Positions 9,678-16,930 of a stretch of 64,000 bases of DNA are shown here, piece after piece. The DNA is from Candidatus Bathyarchaeota archaeon (lineage in GTDB: Archaea > Thermoproteota > Bathyarchaeia > Bathyarchaeales > Bathycorpusculaceae). Position numbers and translations under genes: made by a program. The notes under the pieces are model-generated. The model was not told the DNA's origin. It saw only the letters and a program-made list of their open reading frames with translations, and ran no database searches. Positions within the stretch are counted from its first letter, which is position 1; every line of letters starts with the position of its first letter. The stretch is taken from positions 1 through 64,000 of the forward strand of contig JAAYYI010000004.1 in the NCBI GenBank assembly GCA_012515445.1, written 5' to 3'.

Positions 9678-10216
9678 TATGCATTCACTCCCATGATTAC
9701 TTCTTGTCTCTTATCAAAAGCGTCTTCCAGCATGTCGAATTTGTCTGTGACGCCTTGGATTTTGTCCTTTAAGGCTGTGTAGTCGCCGCCTACCAGCTGT
9801 GTTTTAAGTTGGTCGATTGCGTCTGTTAGGGTGTTGACGCCGTCGAGGAGTTGATTATCGTAGGCGATCATGCGGTCAAGGTTATCTTCCTTGATCTTTA
9901 CTGTGTCAAAGAAGCCTGAGTAACCGTAGGATGCATGGTTGATTTTTTCTGTGATGCGATCCATCTTTGCTACTAATCGGTCGATATCTGGCATCACGTC
10001 TATGTAGCGTTTGTCTGCTATCCGCTGAGCAATATTCCTGACGTTATCTTTGCCTTTGGATAGTTTGAGGGTAAGGTGGTTTCGGATTAACTTGTCTGAT
10101 TCGCGGCGTAGTTCCTTCTCCTTGTAACCGCGGAAACCGGGCAGCGCAGCCGCAATGCGCTCGGAAAGCCTCATTTGGCTTTTCGCTTGGGCATAAACAT
10201 CTTTATTTTCGCTCAT
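9677..10216 (-). CDS. coiled-coil partner protein of the SPFH module
   Basis: A 179-residue, mostly alpha-helical charged protein with no membrane segment. The N-terminal motif LPGFRGYKEKELRRESDKLIR (split here as LPGFRGYKEKEL then RRESDKLIR) is one I associate with proteins encoded beside SPFH/zinc-ribbon genes in bacteria and archaea. The rest shows heptad-like spacing (DRLVAKMDRITEKINHA and later DNQLLDGVNTLTDAIDQL). Its stop overlaps the start of the SPFH gene. It could play the part that PspA plays in bacterial loci of similar layout, but no PspA sequence signature can be claimed. Confidence 0.7.
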   Translation of the reverse strand: MSENKDVYAQAKSQMRLSERIAAALPGFRGYKEKELRRESDKLIRNHLTLKLSKGKDNVRNIAQRIADKRYIDVMPDIDRLVAKMDRITEKINHASYGYSGFFDTVKIKEDNLDRMIAYDNQLLDGVNTLTDAIDQLKTQLVGGDYTALKDKIQGVTDKFDMLEDAFDKRQEVIMGVNA

Positions 10217-10286
10217 TTCACGATTCCTCGATTATTTGCATTCCGTTATTAAAAAGACGCTTGCTTTTAAGGATTATCCAAATCAG

Positions 10287-11030
10287 CTAAAATCTGGTGC
10301 TGGGGATATCGCCCTTTAAAACCATGCCTTTTGCGCCATCAATCAGCATCTGGTAGCTGTTACCCTTGTACTCATATCGTATGAACCACACCGGCGCATG
10401 CAAGTACAGCATCTGCTTCGGCGTTATAGCTGTTGATGCTTCAACTATGCGGTCAACGTCTTCCTGCAGTAGGAATCGGTGGTGCGTATCGATCTGCTGC
10501 CGCGCCATATCTACCGCTTGATCTTTCTCCACTTCGCTGTTAAGCACTTTAGCGTAGCCCTCTATCTTACGGAAGTCGTAGGGCACCTTACCCTCAAGCG
10601 GAACATCATACGCCTGTGTGGGAAAATCCGAGGCTTGCCTAGCCAGAACGAGCCAGTTGTATTTCTTTTTTATTTCGCCTTCTTTAACGATGGCGGGGGA
10701 TATGCGTTCAAAAATGCCCTTGTATTTGGTTGAGGCTTCGCAGCTGATAACCCAGAATGGCAGATAAGTAAGCTCTTTCTGTGTGATTTTAGCCTTCTTC
10801 GCTAAATCCGAGGGCTTCATGAAGCCGCTGCGCATCCAGTCCCGTATAAGGTTATCCATAGCGTCGGGGCTATAACTGTTAAAAAGAATAGAGTGCTCAA
10901 AGACGAAGGCTTGGCCAGTTTGGATGACGGTAGTGAAGCCGCAGTACTTACAGGTAGCTATGATTTCGCCGGGTTTAAAATCAACTGGGGCGCCACAATG
11001 CGAACACCGTATGTTCTCCGCTACTGCCAT
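10287..11030 (-). CDS. zinc-ribbon protein heading the SPFH module (YdjG-like)
   Basis: A 247-residue protein that begins with a TFIIB-type zinc ribbon (CSHCGAPVDFKPGEIIATCKYCG, cysteines near residues 9, 12, 31 and 34), followed by two similar alpha/beta segments (each ending with a conserved hydrophobic 'PFWVI' or 'PVWFIRYEYKGNSY' strand). It has no transmembrane helix. It starts the minus-strand set 11030-8346 and is separated by 70 bases from the coiled-coil gene. In the Bacillus ydjFGHI cluster a zinc-ribbon protein likewise accompanies an SPFH protein. Function unproven. Confidence 0.75.
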   Translation of the reverse strand: MAVAENIRCSHCGAPVDFKPGEIIATCKYCGFTTVIQTGQAFVFEHSILFNSYSPDAMDNLIRDWMRSGFMKPSDLAKKAKITQKELTYLPFWVISCEASTKYKGIFERISPAIVKEGEIKKKYNWLVLARQASDFPTQAYDVPLEGKVPYDFRKIEGYAKVLNSEVEKDQAVDMARQQIDTHHRFLLQEDVDRIVEASTAITPKQMLYLHAPVWFIRYEYKGNSYQMLIDGAKGMVLKGDIPSTRF

Positions 11031-11038
11031 AGTTTAGA

Positions 11039-12424
11039 TTATGCCTTCGGTGCTTTTTCTCTCTTTAGGATTTCCCGTGCCACTATAACTCCGCTTGCTG
11101 AAGCTTGGATGAGTCCTCGGGTTACACCTGCGCCGTCGCCGATGGTGAACATGTTCTGGATCTTGGTTTCTAAGCTGTTGTTTAGCTGTAGGTGGCTGCT
11201 GTAGAATTTCACTTCGACGCCGTAGAGCAGTGTTTCAGGTGAAGCAACGCCCGGCGCGATCTTGTCGAGGGCTTCAAGCATTTCTTTGATGTCAGTTAGG
11301 TAACGGTATGGAAGCACGAAGCTGAGGTCGCCTGGAGTCGCATTTTTCAATGATGGCACCAAGACGCTATGTGCGATTCGCTCAGGCGTGCTGCGTCGTC
11401 CGTGAGTTAAGTCACCTAGACGCTGAACCATGACCCCGCCGCTGAGCAGGTTGCTGAGCCGAGCAATGTATTTGCCGTACGCGATTGGTTCCTTGAATGG
11501 TTCAGTGAACTGTGTGCTAACCAATATGGCGAAGTTGGTGTTGAGCGTTTTTGTTTCTGCGTGGCTGCCTCCGTTGACGGTTAAGACGCCGTCGTAGGAT
11601 TCCGTGGTGACTTCGCCGTGTGGCGAAACGCAGAAGGTTCGGACTTGGTCGTCGAATGAGCGTGAGAAGTAGATTAGTTTGGGCTCGTAGAGGACTTTAG
11701 TAAGTTTCTCTGTAACAGCCGCCAAGAGTTCAACGCGGACACCGATGTCAACGGGGTTGTTGACTGTTTTTAATCCGCGGACCTGTGCTTCGGTTTGGAG
11801 CCATTCTGCGCCGCCTCTGCCCGGGGCGATGATGACGTATTTGGCCATGATTTTTTCGCCGCTGACGGTTTCGACGCCCTGTATCATATGGTTGTCAACG
11901 ATTAAGCCCTTGACTTCTGTTTTAGGCATGAAGGTGATTTTGCTGTCAAGGTAGTTGCGCATCTCTTTTAGGACTTCGAGGCATCTGTCGGTGCCCATGT
12001 GGCGGACTTCTTGTTTAATGAGTTTGAGTCCTGCAAGGGAGGCTTTACGGGCGATTTCGTCGATTTCTTCGTTGTCGCCTCCGAAGACCTCTTTGCTGGC
12101 GCCAAATCTGATGTAGAATTCGTCGCAGTACTTGACGAGGGCTTCGAGTTCTTTGGTTGAGACGTACTGGTTTAGCCAGCCGCCTACTTCTGTTGATAAA
12201 GTAAGTTTGCCATCAGAAAAAGCGCCTGCTCCACCCCAGCCGTTTAGAACGTTGCATGGTTCGCAGTGTACACAGTCAAAGCCGCGTTGTGAGGGGCATT
12301 TACGTTTCTCTATATCTACTCCCCGGTCGATAACTAGTACGTTTAAGTTGGATTTTTCAGTTAGCTCTAACGCTGAGAAGATGCCTGCGGGGCCTGCGCC
12401 CACGATGATTACGTCGTATTTCAA
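11039..12424 (-). CDS. FAD-dependent dehydrogenase (NAD(P)/FAD oxidoreductase family)
   Basis: A 461-residue flavoprotein with an N-terminal dinucleotide-binding fold (VIIVGAGPAGIFSALEL, residues 5-21) and a family-specific cysteine segment CPSQRGFDCVHCEPC next to a GWGGAGAFSDGKL glycine-rich stretch. A C-terminal TIGDGAGVTRGLIQASASG closes the FAD site. This is the 'FAD-dependent protein' family found widely in archaea and bacteria without a firmly assigned substrate. It ends eight bases before the zinc-ribbon gene begins, so it may lead the same transcript, although its relation to that module is unknown. Confidence 0.85.
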   Translation of the reverse strand: MKYDVIIVGAGPAGIFSALELTEKSNLNVLVIDRGVDIEKRKCPSQRGFDCVHCEPCNVLNGWGGAGAFSDGKLTLSTEVGGWLNQYVSTKELEALVKYCDEFYIRFGASKEVFGGDNEEIDEIARKASLAGLKLIKQEVRHMGTDRCLEVLKEMRNYLDSKITFMPKTEVKGLIVDNHMIQGVETVSGEKIMAKYVIIAPGRGGAEWLQTEAQVRGLKTVNNPVDIGVRVELLAAVTEKLTKVLYEPKLIYFSRSFDDQVRTFCVSPHGEVTTESYDGVLTVNGGSHAETKTLNTNFAILVSTQFTEPFKEPIAYGKYIARLSNLLSGGVMVQRLGDLTHGRRSTPERIAHSVLVPSLKNATPGDLSFVLPYRYLTDIKEMLEALDKIAPGVASPETLLYGVEVKFYSSHLQLNNSLETKIQNMFTIGDGAGVTRGLIQASASGVIVAREILKREKAPKA

Positions 12425-12516
12425 AGGATAAATCCCTCTGGAAACCCCTTATTACATGCTAAGGGTAGCATATATTTGTTAGTGCCCGAACGCTTCAAAG
12501 AGGCAAATAGCCAATC

Positions 12517-12849
12517 TTAGGCGTCCATTGTTAAGCATATGAATCTAAGCGGTTCGCTACTCGTTGCTCTTAGCTGGTGGGGCTCGTTTGACGTTATGTG
12601 GACTATATCGTCTGTCTGGATCGCCGTCGCTTTTTCGCCGTCAAATACTACTCCGCTGCCTCCTGTAATGACGAGAATATGCTGGGGAGTGTGGCTGTGG
12701 AGGGAGCTGTAGCCGTCGGGGTTCATTTCAAAGAATTTTATGGTAAGCTCCTTGCCATCGCCTATTTTGGCGGTTAATTCCCTGATTTGAGTGTTTTTGC
12801 AGCAGTACTCGTTGTTTTCTTCCAGTTGCTTCTTGCTATAGAGTTTCAT
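12517..12849 (-). CDS. cupin-domain protein divergent from PadR regulator
   Basis: A 110-residue single cupin. HSHTPQHILVITGG (about residues 51-64) provides the first motif with metal-binding histidines, and the GSGVVFDG turn and NEPHQLRA supply the second motif. Two adjacent cysteines near residue 16 precede the barrel. It is transcribed away from the PadR-TRASH gene across an 87-base gap, so it is a natural candidate target of that regulator. Substrate unknown. Confidence 0.8.
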   Translation of the reverse strand: MKLYSKKQLEENNEYCCKNTQIRELTAKIGDGKELTIKFFEMNPDGYSSLHSHTPQHILVITGGSGVVFDGEKATAIQTDDIVHITSNEPHQLRATSSEPLRFICLTMDA

Positions 12850-12936
12850 GCAGTTGCCTCACTAAATTATGTGTTTGATTGAGATATATCTAAATAGCAT
12901 GCAACACAATTAAGCATTTGAACAGACCTGACCAAA
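12850..12936. promoter_or_regulatory. divergent promoter with AGATATATCT palindrome
   Basis: The 87-base gap between divergent cupin and PadR genes contains the perfect palindrome AGATATATCT, a TATA-like box readable on both strands. Flanking it are TGTGTT and AACACA, which are inverted relative to each other and could be operator half-sites. Binding by the PadR protein is inference. Confidence 0.45.
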
Positions 12937-13392
12937 ATGCCAGAAACTAACCAAAAACAGGGCCTCGACGAACTGCTAAGCGACTTCAGCCGCTTCTACA
13001 TACTCACTATACTCTACGAAGGCCCAGCCCACGGCTACCAAATCATGAGTCAATTCAAAAAACGTGTAAAAAAAGAAATCAGCCCCAGCCTAGTCTACCC
13101 ATTTCTAGAGCAGCTAGAGAACAAAGGCTACGTAAAGCATACTCTGCAGCCAGTCGGCGATAAAATTAAGAAAGTCTTCGTCCTAACCGACGAGGGACGA
13201 GAGCTCTGCACCTGCCTCTTCAAACGTTTCGCTGGGTTAGTGTCCATCGCGATTGAGCCGAGCCTCTCGGTTTGTGCTCACTGCGGCTGTAAAGTCTACG
13301 AGGGCGCCTACAAAGAAGTTATCGACGGCAAAGAGATGGCGTTCTGCTGCATGCACTGCGCGGCGTCCTACAAAGAAAGCCGATGCCGATAG
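12937..13392 (+). CDS. PadR-family regulator with C-terminal TRASH-like metal site
   Basis: A 151-residue protein. Residues 15-100 form a PadR winged helix (FYILTILYEGPAHGYQIM, then a long basic wing and LTDEGREL). The C-terminus is a cysteine-rich module, CAHCGCK at residues 113-119 and FCCMHCA at 136-142, matching the spacing of TRASH-type metal-binding domains (C-x2-C ... C-x3-C). A regulator whose DNA binding responds to a heavy metal such as copper is the natural inference. It is divergent from a cupin gene. The combination of PadR and TRASH is unusual; TRASH is better known with Lrp-type regulators and metal ATPases. Confidence 0.8.
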   Translation: MPETNQKQGLDELLSDFSRFYILTILYEGPAHGYQIMSQFKKRVKKEISPSLVYPFLEQLENKGYVKHTLQPVGDKIKKVFVLTDEGRELCTCLFKRFAGLVSIAIEPSLSVCAHCGCKVYEGAYKEVIDGKEMAFCCMHCAASYKESRCR

Positions 13393-13458
13393 GTAAAAGA
13401 TGTGCGTTGAAACCAAAAGCAGGTTGAGGCTTAAATTACAAAAAATAAGACTAGAAAT

Positions 13459-13737
13459 TTAGTCTTTTATAGCTTCAATGAAGCTCATAACGTTCCAGAG
13501 TTTTACTCTGGTATAGGGCGGCATGTTGGGGTCCTGCAGTATCTCATCGAGCATCGACACTGCGTTAGAGGCTCTAACAGCAGGGGTATAATCGGAGCTC
13601 TGCAGTGCGTTCATTGCATCTTTTGCGGAGCGTCGAATGTTCCTTGGGGTTGTACTGTCTTCAGAAACCTCGCCGAGCACCTGTAACGCTTGCTTAATTT
13701 TAGCTTCATACTCTTCAGTTTTCTTTTTGCGAACCAT
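13459..13737 (-). CDS. UPF0147 family protein
   Basis: A 92-residue all-helical protein. The segment DSTTPRNIRRSAKDAMNAL and the following DYTPAVRASNAVSMLDEI and DPNMPPYTRVKLWNV are the characteristic blocks of UPF0147, a short family restricted to archaea with unknown role. The gene has its own promoter region (13738-13815) shared divergently with the following zinc protein. A basic MVRKKK start gives confidence in the ATG at 13737. Confidence 0.9.
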   Translation of the reverse strand: MVRKKKTEEYEAKIKQALQVLGEVSEDSTTPRNIRRSAKDAMNALQSSDYTPAVRASNAVSMLDEILQDPNMPPYTRVKLWNVMSFIEAIKD

Positions 13738-13815
13738 AAATCAGTTCCCCTTTTACTGCAAGGAGCAGTAATCAAGTTATATATTTATTGATATGTATTT
13801 ACTTTGGGGTTTTAC

Positions 13816-14190
13816 ATGCAACAAGACAAGGAAAGCATCAAACGGATGGCTGAACTACTGCGGCAGGGCGCCACATTAACTGACCTCTCATGCCCAAACT
13901 GTAATTCGCCACTATTCCGCTTAAGAGACGCCACACTATGGTGTGCTAAGGACGAGCAGAAGGTCATCGTCGTCAAAGAAGGCGAAGAGCCACCCAAGAC
14001 AATGCAACCTCAAGCGGCGAAGTCAACGAATTCAGCGTATGATAAACTGGAAGCAACGCTTTTGAAGAAAATCGATGACGTTCAAGTCAAGATAGAGAAA
14101 ACAGAGGACATTGATGAACTCCAGAAACTCACTGTTGCACTCAGCGAGTTACTCAACAGCGTCGAGAAAGTTAAACGCGTGAAGGCTTGA
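13816..14190 (+). CDS. Sjogren/scleroderma autoantigen-1 (p27) type zinc protein
   Basis: About 124 residues. The N-terminal part ESIKRMAELLRQGATLTDLSCPNCNSPLFRLRDATLWC (C-x2-C, later a Trp-Cys) is the signature of the Auto_anti-p27 family found across archaea and in eukaryotes. The remainder is a charged, coiled-coil-like tail with repeated E/K/L. I chose ATG 13816; a TTG twelve bases earlier is in frame. Molecular role unknown; the single zinc knuckle suggests RNA or protein binding. Confidence 0.85.
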   Translation: MQQDKESIKRMAELLRQGATLTDLSCPNCNSPLFRLRDATLWCAKDEQKVIVVKEGEEPPKTMQPQAAKSTNSAYDKLEATLLKKIDDVQVKIEKTEDIDELQKLTVALSELLNSVEKVKRVKA

Positions 14191-14285
14191 CTCAGTAATT
14201 GACGCTTGGATACTACGCCGCTTTTCCCGAAAACATCCACTACCTTTCTAACTATCAATCCTTTGTTTCTATCCGAGCGCTTCAG

Positions 14286-14708
14286 ATGAGAATTCTCCAA
14301 TTCATTGGGGATATTAACCGTAAAGAACTCATTTTTGAGCAGATTTCAATACCCACCATACCTGATAGTATAGTGATTTTTGAGTTTGGATTAGCCGAGG
14401 ACGCGGGTTTCAACTACCTCAGCGCTGAAGAAACACAGCGGGCGCTGGATACCATAGAGGCGGAACATGTTGGTACTCTTGATTTCTTCTGCTCGATACG
14501 CTACTATAAAGATAATGGCGCAAAGCGTACTGCATTAAAATTTGATTACTTCATGCTTCGAACTGTTTTCCGGAAAGGCACCCTTGAAATGCGTGTTTTT
14601 CATGAAAGAGGCCCCCGATATCTTTTTCCGGAGGATTTAGCTAATTTTATTGTAAAGAACGTAAATGGCGAATCGAAAAAAACGATTCTGCGTGAAACAA
14701 ATTCTTAA
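14286..14708 (+). CDS. conserved-looking hypothetical protein
   Basis: About 140 residues from ATG 14286 (an in-frame TTG at 14199 would add 29 residues that look non-conserved). The protein is alpha/beta with alternating hydrophobic strands (RILQFIGD, SIVIFEFGL, LEMRVFHERG) and no membrane or metal motif. I do not recognise the family. It follows the p27-type gene on the same strand, with 95 bases between the stop and the chosen start. Confidence 0.55.
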   Translation: MRILQFIGDINRKELIFEQISIPTIPDSIVIFEFGLAEDAGFNYLSAEETQRALDTIEAEHVGTLDFFCSIRYYKDNGAKRTALKFDYFMLRTVFRKGTLEMRVFHERGPRYLFPEDLANFIVKNVNGESKKTILRETNS

Positions 14709-14779
14709 ATCCCCGCCGATTACTACAGAACAAAGTTATGTACTTTAGTTTCGAAAGTTATATCTTCAAACTGGTAGAC

Positions 14780-14794
14780 AGTGACAGTATCACT
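14780..14794. promoter_or_regulatory. operator-like inverted repeat before ABC exporter
   Basis: AGTGACAGTATCACT is an inverted repeat with arms AGTGA/TCACT around five bases, 30 bases before the ATG of the ATPase gene. A second dyad, ACTTT...AAAGT, lies at about 14741-14757 beside a TATA-like GTTATATC. Together they look like a regulated promoter; the regulator is unknown. Confidence 0.35.
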
Positions 14795-14823
14795 TTCAGC
14801 TAAACTAGGAAGACAGGCAAAAA

Positions 14824-15777
14824 ATGTTACCTATTGAAGTATCAGACCTCAAAAAGAACTATGGCAGCCTAAAAGCCGTTGACGGCATCTCCTTTAGCGT
14901 CAAGCAGGGAGAAGTCTTCGGACTCTTGGGCCCTAACGGTGCAGGAAAAACCACCACCATCGAAATCATGGAAGGCCTCCGAGAACGCGACGGCGGAGAC
15001 GTTAAAATCCTGGGACTTGATCCTTGGAAGAACGGTTATGACGTTCACAAGAAAATCGGCGTTATCCCCCAGGAATTTACGTTCATAGAGAAAACAACCC
15101 CCCGGGAAGCGATACTCTACTACGCCGACCTCTTCAACGTCAAATGCGACCCCGACCAAATCCTAAAAGACGTGTTGCTTGACGAGAAAACAAAAACCTA
15201 CTTCGAAGACCTCTCAGGCGGACAGAAACGAAAAACAGGCTTAGCCCTCTCACTGGTTAACAACCCGGAAATACTGTTCCTCGACGAACCCACAACTGGC
15301 TTAGACCCCAACGCGCGCCGCGCTATATGGGAAGTCATCCGCAACCTCAAAGCCAAAGGCAAAACCATCATCTTAACCACCCACTACCTTGACGAAGCTC
15401 AACAATTAAGCGATCACGTCGCCATCATGGATCACGGCCGCATAGTCGCAATAGGAACCGTCGATGAAATCATACATCAGTACGGCTCAGGCGAACGATT
15501 AGAAATTCAGGGAACAGAAAAACTAGCCGAGTACATCAAAGCAAACACAGAATTAGAAGTCAGCTACGATCACACCAGACGCACAATCACTATACCCCTC
15601 AAAAAGAGAATCGACGCGTTAGCCGCGTTAGCAGCCGCAGAACAGTCAGGTATGGAATGGGGAGAGATACAAACACGCGAAGACAGCTTAGATGATGTCT
15701 TCATCAAACTCGTCAGTGAACCATTAGGGGAACAAGGCGAAACCGCTATAGATAGCGGTAAAAAGCGGAGGCGCTAA
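14824..15777 (+). CDS. ABC exporter ATP-binding protein (ABC-2 type)
   Basis: A 317-residue ATPase. Walker A GPNGAGKTT is near residues 38-46, the Q-loop at VIPQEF, the signature LSGGQKRK, Walker B ILFLDEPTTGLDP and the H-loop TTHYLDEAQ follow in order. The C-terminal 90 residues form the regulatory extension typical of drug and antibiotic exporters of the DrrA/CcmA kind. It is followed after three bases by the permease, so the pair forms one transporter. Export substrate cannot be predicted. Confidence 0.9.
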   Translation: MLPIEVSDLKKNYGSLKAVDGISFSVKQGEVFGLLGPNGAGKTTTIEIMEGLRERDGGDVKILGLDPWKNGYDVHKKIGVIPQEFTFIEKTTPREAILYYADLFNVKCDPDQILKDVLLDEKTKTYFEDLSGGQKRKTGLALSLVNNPEILFLDEPTTGLDPNARRAIWEVIRNLKAKGKTIILTTHYLDEAQQLSDHVAIMDHGRIVAIGTVDEIIHQYGSGERLEIQGTEKLAEYIKANTELEVSYDHTRRTITIPLKKRIDALAALAAAEQSGMEWGEIQTREDSLDDVFIKLVSEPLGEQGETAIDSGKKRRR

Positions 15778-15780
15778 ATT

Positions 15781-16902
15781 ATGATCAGTGGAAAAAGAAT
15801 CTACTCAGACTTTAAAGTGTTCAGCCGGGGCTTCCTACGTAATAAGTTCGGCTTGTTCTTCGGCTTAATCTTCCCAGTAGTATTAATCGTTATTTTCGGC
15901 GCCATATTCTCAGGTGGCGGGTCAGGAACAACCACTGTTTATGCCCAAAACCTCGACACAGGTTTCGGCGGCCAAAACTTAGGCAATGCATTCCTGGCAG
16001 CAATGAATGAGTCAGGGACATTTCAAGTGGTAACGGTTAACATTACAGGTGACTTCGGAGAATACTTGGCGGATAAGTCGCAGTCTGACGGTATAGCTAT
16101 CCCCGCAGACTTTAGCCAGAGCTACATAACTGGGCAGCAGGTAAACGTAACAGTTTACGGCAACCCAGCGTCAAGCAGCAGTGGCATAATCACAGGCTAC
16201 GTTAACGGCTACGCCAACTACTTTAACTTACAATATTATAGCAATGGCAGTGAACCAGCTAAAGCAATCATCGGTATACAGACCGCTTCAGTAAACACCC
16301 AACAGAACCAGTACATCGACTACCTGATTCCAGGCTTAATCGGCTTCTCTATCCTGACCAGCCCCATGTTCTCGCTAGTCAACATATCGAGTGACTACAA
16401 AAAGAACAAGCTCTTCAAACAGCTCAGCTTAACCCCGCTCACAAAAATGGAGTGGCTAACATCAAAAATCCTCTGGTACATCGTGCTGACAATCGCAGGC
16501 TTCTTCCTAATGTACCTCGTCGGCACACTCGCATTCAACGCTCACATCACCCTCTCACCGATGCTCATACCCTTCCTAGTCCTTGGTCCCATGCTCTTTG
16601 CATCGCTAGGCATGCTAGTCGGCACAGTCGCGAAGAACCCTGAAACAGCAGGCATCGTCGGCAACATCATCACCTTCCCAATGATGTTCCTTGCAGGCAC
16701 ATTCTTCCCAATCAGCCAAATGCCCGAGTACCTCCAGACTGCAGCGCATGTTCTGCCATTGTTCTATGTGACGGAAGGACTCAACAACGTTATGGTCTAC
16801 GACAATTTGGGTGGCGCATTAATCGACATAGCCGTGCTTGCCGTCATCACAATAGTTGTTTTCGTGTTGGCGGTTAAAGCGTTTAAGTGGCGTGAAGATT
16901 AA
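15781..16902 (+). CDS. ABC-2 type exporter permease
   Basis: A 373-residue membrane protein of the ABC-2 permease family. One N-terminal helix (GLFFGLIFPVVLIVIFGAIF) is followed by an extracytoplasmic domain of about 150 residues and then five helices, including MMFLAGTFFPISQMPEYLQ, the conserved late-loop segment of the family. The gene begins three bases after the ATPase stop and ends just before the convergent fusion gene, so the operon is two genes long. Confidence 0.9.
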   Translation: MISGKRIYSDFKVFSRGFLRNKFGLFFGLIFPVVLIVIFGAIFSGGGSGTTTVYAQNLDTGFGGQNLGNAFLAAMNESGTFQVVTVNITGDFGEYLADKSQSDGIAIPADFSQSYITGQQVNVTVYGNPASSSSGIITGYVNGYANYFNLQYYSNGSEPAKAIIGIQTASVNTQQNQYIDYLIPGLIGFSILTSPMFSLVNISSDYKKNKLFKQLSLTPLTKMEWLTSKILWYIVLTIAGFFLMYLVGTLAFNAHITLSPMLIPFLVLGPMLFASLGMLVGTVAKNPETAGIVGNIITFPMMFLAGTFFPISQMPEYLQTAAHVLPLFYVTEGLNNVMVYDNLGGALIDIAVLAVITIVVFVLAVKAFKWRED

Positions 16903-16930
16903 GCCACAACCAACCCTTTCTTTCCCTTTT

